Source: JAAYZM01 sp964510785
Lineage (GTDB): Bacteria > Actinomycetota > Actinomycetes > Actinomycetales > Cellulomonadaceae
NCBI GenBank assembly: GCA_964510785.1
Contig: CAZECM010000014.1
Span: 1-54,062 of the forward strand
Length of the DNA stretch: 54,062 nucleotides
Direction of reading: 5' to 3'
The notes under the pieces were generated by a model, which worked only from the letters and a program-made list of their open reading frames with translations, did no database searches and had not been told where the DNA came from. Shown here in pieces: positions 31,322 to 39,480 of the stretch (positions within the stretch are counted from its first letter, which is position 1; each line of letters begins with the position of its first letter). Position numbers and translations under genes: made by a program.

Positions 31322-33007
31322 GTGCGTCACCACCGACGAGGAATGGTCGTGACGGCCTTCCTGGCCGCGGCGACCCTCGGGGGCTGCGGCCTCGTGGACG
31401 CCGCGTTCGGCTCGGGAGCGGGGCCGACGGCGCAGCCCGGGCCGACGGCGCAGGTCGAGGCGACCGAACCCCCGGGGGACCCGACGGATCCCGCTGCGAC
31501 CACGCCGTCGGCGAGCCTGTCGCCGTCCCCCAGCCCGTCGCCGTTCCCGAGTCCCGCGCCGGCGCCGATCGCCGTGACCCGGGCGCCCCAGACGGAGCTC
31601 TCCTTCGTTCCCGGCGCCGACGCGGTCGAGCTCGCTCTCGCCTCGGCCCGCGTGTACTGGGCGACCGCGCCCCTCGTGGTCGTCGGCCGGGCGGGGGATC
31701 GCGAGGCGCTCGACGCCGCCGCGCAGGCCGGCGCCCCGCTGCTCCTGACGGGCGAGGCCGTGCCGGTCGCGGACGAGGCCGATGACAAGGACGCCGACGA
31801 CGGCGACCCCGTCGTCCCCGTGCCCGTCGAGCAGGCCGTGCTCGATGAGCTCCACGGCGAGCTCGCCAGGCTCGGCACGCGAGCGGTGCTCTCCTTCGAC
31901 CCGGCCTTCGAGGCGCCCGCCGGGGTGGAGCTCCTCGGCGAGGGCGACCCCGTGCCCGAGAGCGGCCCGGCCGCGCCCATGCCCGGAGCTGCCCTCGTGA
32001 CGGACGGCTCGAAGAAGACGCGGGCCGCGGCACAGACGGCCCGGTCCGCGGGCGTCGAGGTGTTCACGGCTCGCCGCGGCGACCCCCGCGCCGCGCGGGA
32101 GCTCATCACGGCCTATGCCGAGGGTGCGCAGCTCACGAGCGTGACGGCGCTCGGCGACGCGTTCGGCGACGCGGCGCAGCTCTCGGCCCGCATGCGTGCC
32201 GTACGGACGGGAGTCGCGCTGCCCGGGGGCAGCCAGCTCGTCTTCGACAACGCGAGGTACGTCGCGCTCTACGGTTCGCCGTTGACTCCCGCGCTCGGCG
32301 TGCTGGGCGAGCAGAGCGTCAAGAAGTCCGTGACGCGCGCCCGCAAGCTCGCCAAGCCCTACGTCAAGCTCGTGGACGAGGACGTGGTGCCGATGTTCGA
32401 GATCATCGCGACGGTCGCCTCGGCGGGCAAGGGCAAGGACGGCAACTACTCCAACGAGCTCGACCCGGAGTCGATCCGCCCCTACGTCGAGGCGGCACGG
32501 GAGGCAGGCGTCTACGTGCTGCTCGACCTGCAGCCGGGCCGCACCGACTTCCTCACGCAGGCCAAGCTCTACGAGGAGTTCCTGCTCGAGCCGCACGTGG
32601 GCCTCGCCCTCGACCCCGAGTGGCGCCTCAAGAAGAACCAGGTGCACCTCAGGCAGATCGGCTCGGTGGGGATCAAGGAGGTCAACCGGGTCGTGAGCTA
32701 TGTCGCGGACCTCGTCGCCGCCAACGACCTGCCCCAGAAGATGTTCGTGCTGCACCAGTTCACGACGTCGATGATCCGCAACCGCGACAAGCTCGACACC
32801 TCACGTTCCGAGCTCGCTCTCGTGGTGCACGTCGACGGCCAGGGGGCGCTCGGCTCGAAGTACGGCACGTGGGCCCACCTGCGCAAGGGGGCGCCGAAGG
32901 GCGTGTACTGGGGCTGGAAGAACTTCTACGACGAGGACGTCCCGATGGCGACACCCAAGCAGACCGTCGCCGTCGACCCCACGCCGGACCTCATCACCTA
33001 CCAGTAG
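31322..33007 (+). CDS. Large surface lipoprotein of unknown function
   Basis: Exported protein of 561 residues. The GTG at 31322 is chosen because GAGGAG precedes it and the longer frame would start inside the promoter. The lipobox TLGGC puts the lipid on Cys22, followed by a Pro/Ser/Thr-rich tether to about residue 85. The middle part has two segments with Ala-rich helices and VLLL/TG turns that faintly recall cell-wall-binding repeat 2 (VYWATAPLVVVGRAGDREAL, GAPLLLTGEAVPVADE). The C-terminal 250 residues look like a TIM-barrel domain: FEIIATVASAGKG, YVLLDLQPGRTDFL, GLALDPEWRLKKNQ and MFVLHQFTTSMI. Acidic residues at strand ends make a glycosidase possible, but nothing is established. It overlaps the convergent winged-helix gene by 14 bases. 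Confidence 0.7.
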   Translation: MRHHRRGMVVTAFLAAATLGGCGLVDAAFGSGAGPTAQPGPTAQVEATEPPGDPTDPAATTPSASLSPSPSPSPFPSPAPAPIAVTRAPQTELSFVPGADAVELALASARVYWATAPLVVVGRAGDREALDAAAQAGAPLLLTGEAVPVADEADDKDADDGDPVVPVPVEQAVLDELHGELARLGTRAVLSFDPAFEAPAGVELLGEGDPVPESGPAAPMPGAALVTDGSKKTRAAAQTARSAGVEVFTARRGDPRAARELITAYAEGAQLTSVTALGDAFGDAAQLSARMRAVRTGVALPGGSQLVFDNARYVALYGSPLTPALGVLGEQSVKKSVTRARKLAKPYVKLVDEDVVPMFEIIATVASAGKGKDGNYSNELDPESIRPYVEAAREAGVYVLLDLQPGRTDFLTQAKLYEEFLLEPHVGLALDPEWRLKKNQVHLRQIGSVGIKEVNRVVSYVADLVAANDLPQKMFVLHQFTTSMIRNRDKLDTSRSELALVVHVDGQGALGSKYGTWAHLRKGAPKGVYWGWKNFYDEDVPMATPKQTVAVDPTPDLITYQ

Positions 33008-34193
33008 CAGGGACCTGGGGCGCCGGGCGCAGGATGACCGCCGGTTCGCGGACGACGGCGGCCAGTCCGAGCCCCCAGAACCGGGCGAGCCGCGCCCCCT
33101 CCGACTCGAGGGCGTCGAGCTCCGGCACGGTGGGCTGGCGGTACCACTGCGTCTCGAGCCGGAGCTCGCGGGTGGTGGTGGTCGAGCGCCAACGCCCTGC
33201 GACCCGCCCGTCCACGGCGATGGCACCGAGGAAGTAGGGCGGCTCGGTCGTGGCGCCCGGGCCCGGCTCATGGCTCGCGGTCCGCGTGACGGGGTAGGAC
33301 GCCTCGTACTCGTCGTACGGCTGCAGGAGGTCGATCCGGGGCTTCGGCATCCGCCGTCGACCCCGCCGTGCCGTTTCGGGGAGCGCCAGCCTCGACGGTG
33401 CCCAGAAGCTGAGGCCCTCGAGCGAGCCGGCGCCCGGGTAGGCGGTGACGTCCTCACCGAGCTGGTCGAGCGCGCGCCTGGTGTCAGCGGTCGTCAGACC
33501 TGACCAGCGGGAGAAGTCGTGCACCGTGGCGAGGGCGCGGCTCGCGAGGTAGCGGCGGAGGAGCTCGACGACGGCGGCCTCCCGGTCGAACCGGTCCCCG
33601 AGGGGGCCGAAGCCGGCGGGGACTCGCACGTCGAACGCGGCGTAGGTGTGCTGCTTGCCGTGCATGGCTCCGGAGATGATGCCGCAGGTCAGCTCCGCGT
33701 TCATGAGGAAGCCCGTGAGGTGGGTGCCGGTGTGCGGCAGATCGTGGGACGCGAGGGAGGCCGCGAGTGCGCTCCGCGGCTGTTCGTGCGCCGCGACGGC
33801 GGTGGTGAGCACCTCCCGGGAGCGATCGAGATGCTCGGGCGTGATGCCGATCGACCTGTACTGCGACGAGTTGACCTGGTGCACGCGCGGGCCGGTGAGC
33901 TCGAGCAGCCACCGGGCGTCGCGGGGTGCCACCGTGTGCCAGGTGGGTCGCAGGAGGTGGGTGCGGACGACGGCGCCCTCGTCGAACGCGGTGCGCGCGG
34001 CGGCGATGTCCGGGGTGCCACCGACGCGACGGCCGAGTCCCCACAGGGACAGCGAGAACTCCTGGGACTGCACGGCGACGAGGTGGTCCACGACGGCGGG
34101 CAGGTCGGGCAGCCCTGACCCACGCAGGTGCTGCGCCGCGAGGCGCGCCTCGCGGACGTCGTGCTCGGTCACCGTGGTGGTCGGACTCTGCAT
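32994..34193 (-). CDS. Winged-helix DNA-binding protein of the AlkZ/YcaQ-like family (HTH_42)
   Basis: Soluble protein of 399 residues starting at the ATG at 34193; the extension to 34325 has no family likeness. The N-terminal region reads REARLAAQHLRGSGLPDL then HLVAVQSQEFSLSLWGLGRR. Gln42-Ser-Gln44 sits where DNA glycosylases of this family carry their catalytic Gln-x-Gln. Later motifs are HLLRPTWHTVAPRDARWLLEL, RALDQLGEDVTAYPG and LLQPYDEYEASYP. AlkZ members unhook bulky alkyl or crosslinked bases, while many relatives are uncharacterised. Whether this one is an active glycosylase cannot be told from sequence alone. Confidence 0.78.
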   Translation of the reverse strand: MQSPTTTVTEHDVREARLAAQHLRGSGLPDLPAVVDHLVAVQSQEFSLSLWGLGRRVGGTPDIAAARTAFDEGAVVRTHLLRPTWHTVAPRDARWLLELTGPRVHQVNSSQYRSIGITPEHLDRSREVLTTAVAAHEQPRSALAASLASHDLPHTGTHLTGFLMNAELTCGIISGAMHGKQHTYAAFDVRVPAGFGPLGDRFDREAAVVELLRRYLASRALATVHDFSRWSGLTTADTRRALDQLGEDVTAYPGAGSLEGLSFWAPSRLALPETARRGRRRMPKPRIDLLQPYDEYEASYPVTRTASHEPGPGATTEPPYFLGAIAVDGRVAGRWRSTTTTRELRLETQWYRQPTVPELDALESEGARLARFWGLGLAAVVREPAVILRPAPQVPATGR

Positions 34194-34336
34194 CTTTCGA
34201 TGGTGCCAGCAACGCGGGAGGTGGGACGTGATGCGGCGCCGGCCCGAGCGTTCGGTCGGACCCGTCAGGGTGACAGACCCTCTCTGCTCATCGTGCCCGT
34301 TGCGACGGTAGCTCGCCGCAGGCACCCGATGCCCGC

Positions 34337-34361
34337 TGCTCGTCCGATGTAGGGACGAGCA
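34337..34361. other. Palindrome in the long leader of the DUF3494 gene
   Basis: TGCTCGTCC (34337-34345) and GGACGAGCA (34353-34361) are perfect inverted repeats with a seven-base centre. A second stem GCACC...GGGTGC (34359-34373) overlaps it. The space from 34194 to 34474 is 281 bases and includes both divergent promoters, none of them clear. The region before the DUF3494 gene could be a structured 5' leader. DUF3494 genes in other bacteria are often under c-di-GMP control, but the conserved core of a c-di-GMP-I riboswitch was not found here. Confidence 0.4.
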
Positions 34362-34474
34362 CCGAACGGGTGCAGCAGCACGAAGCTTCCACTGCGAACG
34401 GCACGAGGCCTCCCGCTTCGACCGCTCGACCCTGCGACGGCTTCTTCGCAGGTCAGACGATCGAAGGATCTGTC

Positions 34475-35542
34475 ATGACACGTTCGACATCCCATGCACG
34501 CACGTCTCCCAGACGCACCGCCGCCATGTCCGCCTTCGCCGCGGCGACCGCCGTGACGATGGTCCTGGCGGGCGCGAGCGGCGTCCAGGCCGCGACCTCC
34601 CCGGGCCTCGGGACCGCCGACAGCTTCGCCGTGCTCGCCGGGGCCGGAATCACCAACACCGGTCCCACGACGATCACGGGCGATATCGGGACATTTCCCA
34701 CCACGGATATCACGGGCGCCGGTTCGATGACCATCAACGGCGCGAACCACGCCGGCGACGACGTGACGCAGGGTGCCAAGCCGGCACTCGTGACCGCCTA
34801 CGACGCCGCCGCAGGTCAGGGACCGACACTCCCGATCTCCGCGGACCTCGGCGGCCAGCTCCTGGTCCCGGGCGTGTACAACTCCGCCTCGTCGATCGGG
34901 CTCACGGGGGAGCTCGTCCTTGACGGTCTGGGCGACGCGGACGCCGTCTTCGTGTTCCAGGCCGGCTCGACGCTCACCACGGCTTCCTCGAGCGTCGTGA
35001 CCCTCGTCAACGGCACGCAGGCGTGCAACGTCTTCTGGCAGATCGGCAGCTCGGCGACGCTCGGCACCACGTCGGTGTTCCGCGGCACGCTCATCGCCCT
35101 GGAGGACATCACCCTGACGACGGGCGCGACGGTCGTGGGACGGATGCTCGCTCGCGACGGCGCGGTCACCCTGGACTCGAACACGATTAGCCGACCGGGC
35201 TGCGCCACGCCGACCGGGGACGATGACGACGACGGCACGGACGACGACGGCACGGATGACGGGACCGACGACGGGACCGATGACGGGACCGATGACGGCA
35301 CCGATGACGGCACCGATGACGGCACCGATGACGGCACGGATGACGGGACCGACGACGGGATCGACGACGGGATCGACGACGAGGTCCCCCAGGTCACCGA
35401 CACACCTTCTGGGTCGGTCGCGACGGGTGACGGCAGCATCGCCCCCGCGGGCTCGGCGACGGCTTCCGTCGTCGGGGGCGCGATCCTCCTCACGCTGGCC
35501 GGGGCTGCCTACCTGGGTGTCCGCCGCCGCACGGTGAAGTGA
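34475..35542 (+). CDS. Ice-binding-like (DUF3494) cell-surface protein with Gly-Thr-Asp-Asp repeats
   Basis: Secreted surface protein of 355 residues. The start at 34475 has GAAGGA nearby. A signal peptide (AFAAATAVTMVLAGASGVQA) precedes the DUF3494 beta-solenoid (about 45-245), recognised by LGTADSFAVLAGAGITNTGP, ITGDIGTFPTTDITG, FVFQAGSTLTTASSS and NVFWQIGSSATLGTTSVFRG. A repeat of about 56 residues rich in Gly-Thr-Asp-Asp follows and probably binds calcium or spans the wall. The tail has GSVATGDGS, a hydrophobic helix and ARRR-like charges (GVRRRTVK), a non-classical sortase signal without a clear LPxTG. Ice-binding, recrystallisation inhibition and adhesion are known roles in the family. 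The overlapping sortase gene supports wall anchoring. Confidence 0.87.
   Translation: MTRSTSHARTSPRRTAAMSAFAAATAVTMVLAGASGVQAATSPGLGTADSFAVLAGAGITNTGPTTITGDIGTFPTTDITGAGSMTINGANHAGDDVTQGAKPALVTAYDAAAGQGPTLPISADLGGQLLVPGVYNSASSIGLTGELVLDGLGDADAVFVFQAGSTLTTASSSVVTLVNGTQACNVFWQIGSSATLGTTSVFRGTLIALEDITLTTGATVVGRMLARDGAVTLDSNTISRPGCATPTGDDDDDGTDDDGTDDGTDDGTDDGTDDGTDDGTDDGTDDGTDDGTDDGIDDGIDDEVPQVTDTPSGSVATGDGSIAPAGSATASVVGGAILLTLAGAAYLGVRRRTVK
35217..35384 (+). repeat. 12-bp coding tandem repeat (Asp-Gly-Thr-Asp)
   Basis: About a dozen imperfect copies of GACGGNACCGAT (with GACGGGATCGAC variants at the 3' end) encode the acidic repeat of the DUF3494 protein. Near-identical neighbouring units allow slippage in steps of four residues without changing frame. 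Confidence 0.85.
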
Positions 35543-36261
35543 CCGTCCGCGACGGGGCGTCCGCATCAGGGCGCCCCGGCCGCGGCAGCCCACGGACCGC
35601 GGCCGTGCGCGCCCTGCTGGCGCTAGCGCTGGTGGCGTCCCTCGGTGGCGCCTCCGCCGCACCGGGGCGGCACGTGGTCGCGCCTGCGTCTGCGGAGCTC
35701 GTCGCCGACGCGGCACCCGCCGTGACTCCGCGACCCGTGCACACGCCCCCGCGCCAGACGCCGACGCGGCTCCCGCAGCCCGCCCCCGTCGAGGCTCCCT
35801 ACCAGCTGGAGCGCTCGGTGCCGGTCCGCCTGCAGATCGAGACGATCGACGTCGACACCGACCTGATGGCCCTCGGCCTGAACGACGACGCGAGCATGGA
35901 GGTACCCCCGGAGGGCTTCCCGGCCGGGTGGTACACCGGAGCGCCGACCCCGGGTCAGCTGGGTCCCGCCGTCCTCGCGGGTCACGTGAGCTGGCGCTCG
36001 GCGGAGGGTGTCTTCCACCGCCTCGCAGAGCTGGAGCCCGGAGACGAGGTCGTCGTCGAGCGCGAGGACGGCACGAGAGTCGTCTTCGTCGTGACGAGCG
36101 TCGAGCAGTACGCCAAGGACGCCTTCCCCACGGCCGAGGTCTACGGCGACATCGACCACGCCGGCCTGCGCCTCATCACCTGCGGCGGGCCCATCGACTC
36201 CGCGACGCGGAGCCACGCCGACAACATCGTCGTCTACGCGAGCATCGTCGAACCCGGGTGA
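35539..36261 (+). CDS. Class E/F-like sortase
   Basis: Membrane-anchored or secreted transpeptidase of 240 residues whose GTG overlaps the DUF3494 stop by four bases. An N-terminal hydrophobic segment (AVRALLALALVASLGGASA) is followed by a Pro/Thr-rich tether and the sortase barrel from about 95. The catalytic His149 is in VLAGHVSW and Cys215 in LITCGG. The nearest Arg is Arg224, nine residues after the Cys, in ATRSHADNIVVYA; in many relatives an Arg also lies directly before DN, where Ala is found here. It probably anchors its upstream neighbour and recognises a sorting signal unlike LPxTG. Confidence 0.85.
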   Translation: MTVRDGASASGRPGRGSPRTAAVRALLALALVASLGGASAAPGRHVVAPASAELVADAAPAVTPRPVHTPPRQTPTRLPQPAPVEAPYQLERSVPVRLQIETIDVDTDLMALGLNDDASMEVPPEGFPAGWYTGAPTPGQLGPAVLAGHVSWRSAEGVFHRLAELEPGDEVVVEREDGTRVVFVVTSVEQYAKDAFPTAEVYGDIDHAGLRLITCGGPIDSATRSHADNIVVYASIVEPG

Positions 36262-36296
36262 ACCGTCCCGCCGCGATGGCCCCGGTGGACACGAGT

Positions 36297-36309
36297 TAGT
36301 GTGCGTCCA
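36297..36309 (+). promoter_or_regulatory. -10 element of a leaderless promoter for the LLM oxidoreductase
   Basis: TAGTGT at 36297-36302, six bases, then the ATG at 36309. No Shine-Dalgarno sequence is seen. Confidence 0.6.
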
Positions 36310-37091
36310 TGACCGAGTCCGTGCGCGTCGCCGTCCAGCTGCCACCCCAGCACCTCGACTACGCCGAGCTGAGATCGGCCGTCTCGTGGCTCGAGGACGC
36401 CGGAGTGGACATCATCTTCACGTGGGACCACTTCTACCCGCTCGACGGGGACCCGGACGGCAAGCACTTCGAGTGCTGGTCGATCCTCGCGGCATGGGCG
36501 GAGCAGACCTCCCGAGTCGAGCTCGGTGCGCTCGTGACGTGCAACTCCTACCGCAACCCGGACCTGCTCGCGGACATGGCGCGCACGGTCGACCACATCT
36601 CCGGCGGACGCCTCATCCTCGGCATCGGTGCCGGGTGGGCCGAGCGCGACTACACGGAGTACGGGTACGAGTTCGGCACCCCAGGCTCGCGGATCGCGGA
36701 CCTTGCCCACAGCCTGGAGCGCATCCGCTCGCGGTGGGGCAGGCTCAACCCGCCTCCCACGCGCGACATCCCCGTGCTCGTCGGTGGCGGCGGGGAGCGC
36801 AAGACGCTGCGCGTCGTGGCCGAGCACGCGGACACCTGGCACTCCTTCGGCGGGATCGACACGTTCGAGCACAAGAGCGCGATCCTCGCCGAGCACTGCG
36901 CCGCCGTCGGCCGCGACTTCGGGGAGATCGAGCGGTCGGTGACGATCCGCGGGGCCGTCGAGGCCGACGCCGAGCGATACCGCGAGGCCGGTGCCAGGCT
37001 CTTCGTGATCTCCGGCGACGTGCGCGAGGCGGAGGGCCGTGAGTGGATCGCCCGCTGGCTCGCGTGGCGAGACCGGGTGAACGAGGGCTGA
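36309..37091 (+). CDS. LLM-class F420-dependent oxidoreductase
   Basis: Cytoplasmic luciferase-like TIM-barrel protein of 260 residues. Landmarks are AGVDIIFTWDHFYPL near the start, RVELGALVTCNSYRNPDLLADMA, and GRLILGIGAGWAERDYTEYG for the cofactor site. PVLVGGGGERKTLRVVAEHAD closes the phosphate-binding region. The pattern, especially GxGxGWxExDYxxYG, is that of the F420-using actinobacterial subgroup rather than FMN enzymes. The substrate is unknown. It is a single gene with its own leaderless promoter. Confidence 0.87.
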   Translation: MTESVRVAVQLPPQHLDYAELRSAVSWLEDAGVDIIFTWDHFYPLDGDPDGKHFECWSILAAWAEQTSRVELGALVTCNSYRNPDLLADMARTVDHISGGRLILGIGAGWAERDYTEYGYEFGTPGSRIADLAHSLERIRSRWGRLNPPPTRDIPVLVGGGGERKTLRVVAEHADTWHSFGGIDTFEHKSAILAEHCAAVGRDFGEIERSVTIRGAVEADAERYREAGARLFVISGDVREAEGREWIARWLAWRDRVNEG

Positions 37092-37141
37092 CCCGCGCCC
37101 GCGTGGGTACTGCCCGACTGGGGGCGTCCCCGCGATCGGGT

Positions 37142-37154
37142 TATCGTGCGCAGA
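37142..37154 (+). promoter_or_regulatory. -10 element of a leaderless promoter for the metallophosphoesterase
   Basis: TATCGT at 37142-37147, six bases, then the ATG at 37154. This sets the start well inside the longer open frame. Confidence 0.65.
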
Positions 37155-38797
37155 TGACGAGCTCCACCCGCGGTCCCGTGACGTTCGGGACCCGAGTCGC
37201 GCTCGTGGCGACCGTCGTCTATCTCGTGGCCGTGTGGATCGGGCTGACCACGGCGAGCGCCGTCGGGAGCCTCGGCCCCCACCGGGCCACGTACGAGATC
37301 ACGGCGAGCTCGAGCGGTGTCGTCGACCTCGGCCCGCTCGGCACGCTCGAGGTCGACTCGCCCCTCCCGCTGCGGCTCGGCGCCCGCGTCACGGTGCAAG
37401 AGGTCCCCGCCGACGTGACCTCGATCGGCGCACCCGTCACCCTCGAAGGGCTCTCGGCGGACCTCGACCGTTACGTGCAGTTCTTCACGAGCCCTCTGAC
37501 GTTCGTGCAGGACGCCGCCGGGGACGTCGCTCGCGCGGCCGCCCTCCACACCCTCCTCGCGTTCGCGGTGCTCGGCGCGGCGGCCACCGGGCTCTACCTC
37601 CTCCTCGGGCCGGTGCGGCGTGGCGAGCTCGCGCAGGTCGTGGCGCGGCGGCGGCGCAGCACGCTCGCGGGGGCCGTCGTCGTCGTCGCCGTGGCCGGTT
37701 CCGTGGTCGCGACGGGACCGCTCGGACCCGACCTGACCGCCTCGCGCCCCGCCTCGTCGATCTTCGCCGGGACACCGCTCGAGGGGGCGCGTCTCACGGG
37801 CCGCCTCGCGGGCATCGTCGACACGTACGGCGCCATGGCGCTCGACGCGTACCGGGAGAACGAGGAGTTCTACGCGGGCGCGGAGGACTCGTTGCGCACC
37901 GCGTGGGCGGCGCGCGAGGAACAGTCCGAGGAGTGGGCGCGCCTCCTCGAGCTCTCGGAGCGCATCTCGCCGCTGCAGCGGGTCATGCTCGGCGACCCGG
38001 ACTCCCTCGTGACGGTCCTGCTCGTCTCGGACCTGCACTGCAACGTCGGCATGGCGCCGGTCATCGCGACCGCCGTCGAGCTGTCCGCCGCCCAGGTCGT
38101 GCTCGACGCCGGGGACACCACCGTCAACGGCACCGTCGTCGAGCGGTACTGCGTGACGGCCTTCATGAACGCCTATCGCGCGGGCGGCGCTCGCGACGTG
38201 GTCTTCGCGGGCGGCAACCACGACTCGGCGGTGACCGCGGAACAGGTGCGTGCGGCCGGTGGCACGGTGCTCGCGGGAGAGGTCGTCTCGGTCGCTGGCA
38301 TCGACATCCTCGGGGACGCCGACCCGTTCGAGACCCGGATCGGCCAGGGGACACGACGGGTGGGCGACGAGGGGTCGACGGAGGCGGGGGAGCGGCTCGC
38401 CGACGTCGCGTGCGCCCGCGACGAGCCCGTCGACGTGCTCCTCGTCCACTCGCCGGCGGTCGGGGTGCCGTCGCTCGAGCGAGGTTGCGCCGTCGCGCAG
38501 ATCTCCGGCCACATGCACGCGTGGCTCGGGCCGCAGCGCCTGGACCTGGGGGTTCGGCTCGTGAGCGGCTCCACCGCGGGGGCGGTGTCCGGCCAGGCGA
38601 CCGTGGGACCGCTCGGCGGTACCGCGACGATCGGCGTGCTGCGCGTCTCGCCCGAGTACGGGCTCGTCGCGGACTACCAGAAGATCACCGTGGACCGCTC
38701 GGGCGAGGCCGAGGTGGGGTGGCGCATGCCCTTCCCCCTGCCCGCCGGGATGCTGCCCATCCCCGAGGAGGAGGGGCTCCCGCCGGGCGCCCGGTGA
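37154..38797 (+). CDS. Membrane-anchored metallophosphoesterase
   Basis: Protein of 547 residues with a calcineurin-like phosphoesterase domain at the C-terminal side. A first helix (VALVATVVYLVAVWIGL) and two further helices near 116-136 and 172-190 anchor it. The region between the first and second helices is a beta-rich external domain (LGPHRATYEI, PLRLGARVTVQEVP). The metal-binding motifs appear in order: SDLHCN, DAGDTT, GGNHDS, VHSP and GHMHAW. Unlike soluble phosphoesterases, it carries this large sensor-like or substrate-binding front half. The substrate is unknown. Confidence 0.85.
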   Translation: MTSSTRGPVTFGTRVALVATVVYLVAVWIGLTTASAVGSLGPHRATYEITASSSGVVDLGPLGTLEVDSPLPLRLGARVTVQEVPADVTSIGAPVTLEGLSADLDRYVQFFTSPLTFVQDAAGDVARAAALHTLLAFAVLGAAATGLYLLLGPVRRGELAQVVARRRRSTLAGAVVVVAVAGSVVATGPLGPDLTASRPASSIFAGTPLEGARLTGRLAGIVDTYGAMALDAYRENEEFYAGAEDSLRTAWAAREEQSEEWARLLELSERISPLQRVMLGDPDSLVTVLLVSDLHCNVGMAPVIATAVELSAAQVVLDAGDTTVNGTVVERYCVTAFMNAYRAGGARDVVFAGGNHDSAVTAEQVRAAGGTVLAGEVVSVAGIDILGDADPFETRIGQGTRRVGDEGSTEAGERLADVACARDEPVDVLLVHSPAVGVPSLERGCAVAQISGHMHAWLGPQRLDLGVRLVSGSTAGAVSGQATVGPLGGTATIGVLRVSPEYGLVADYQKITVDRSGEAEVGWRMPFPLPAGMLPIPEEEGLPPGAR

Positions 38798-38817
38798 GGA
38801 CACCCCGCGATCCGCCC

Positions 38818-38830
38818 TAGGCTCGGGGCA
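38818..38830 (+). promoter_or_regulatory. -10 element of a leaderless promoter for the CopC-like gene
   Basis: TAGGCT at 38818-38823, six bases, then the ATG at 38830 (a second ATG follows at 38833). Confidence 0.6.
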
Positions 38831-39480
38831 TGATGACGTCGAGGTGGGCCGCGTCCCTCGCGGGTGCGCTGTTGATCGGTTCGCTGTTCGCGGCGCCTGC
38901 GGTGGCGCACGACTCGTTGGTCTCCTCCGACCCGCCGGACGGTGCGGTGCTCGACGCCGCCCCCGAGGCCGTGGTCCTGGAGTTCAGCGGGAACATCCTC
39001 GACCTGAACCCGGGTCTGGAGATCACGGGCTCGCCCGGCGAGGAGGTCTCGACGGGCCCCGCGCAGATCGAGGGCACGGTCGTCACGTGGGAGCTGACGG
39101 AGGAGATCGGCTCGGGGGACTACGACGTCGTGTGGGTCGTGACGTCGCAGGACGGCCACCCGATCGACGGGACGTTCACCTTCTCCGTCGCGGCGGCCGA
39201 GCCCACGCCGAGCGAAGAGCCGACGACGACGTCGAGCCCCGAGGAGTCGACGCCCGCCGCGACCCCCGACGAGCCCGAGGCGGCCGAGCCGTCCGACGCC
39301 GCAGAGGCCACGCCGGACGACGAGCCCTCGACCTCGGAGCCGACCGATCCGTCCGACATCTCCAGTACGGCGGAGGCCTGGTTCTTCGCCGGGCTGGCGC
39401 TCACGGTGCTCGTCGTCGTCGGCGTCCTCGTCGCGACGCGTCGCAACCGTGACCCGAACGGACCGCCCGGCCAGTCGTGA
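38830..39480 (+). CDS. CopC-domain copper-binding surface protein
   Basis: Exported protein of 216 residues. Signal peptide cleavage after Ala26 leaves His27 as the first residue (HDSLVSSDPPDGA), the amino-terminal copper ligand of CopC. SQDGHPIDGTFTFSV supplies the partner Asp and His. The domain ends near 125; a Pro/Glu/Ser/Thr-rich acidic linker follows, then one C-terminal helix (AWFFAGLALTVLVVVGVLVA) with a basic tail, so the protein is anchored outside the membrane. No CopD or YcnI partner is encoded nearby. Its stop directly abuts the stop of the convergent HerA-like gene. Confidence 0.88.
   Translation: MMTSRWAASLAGALLIGSLFAAPAVAHDSLVSSDPPDGAVLDAAPEAVVLEFSGNILDLNPGLEITGSPGEEVSTGPAQIEGTVVTWELTEEIGSGDYDVVWVVTSQDGHPIDGTFTFSVAAAEPTPSEEPTTTSSPEESTPAATPDEPEAAEPSDAAEATPDDEPSTSEPTDPSDISSTAEAWFFAGLALTVLVVVGVLVATRRNRDPNGPPGQS

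Noticed and set aside
34380..34474. A c-di-GMP-I riboswitch before the DUF3494 gene
   Set aside because: Some short pieces look alike, but the conserved core around the ligand pocket is not present, so I only report a possible structured leader.
35217..35384. Short repeats as a possible non-coding satellite or CRISPR
   Set aside because: They lie in frame inside the DUF3494 gene and encode a regular acidic repeat.
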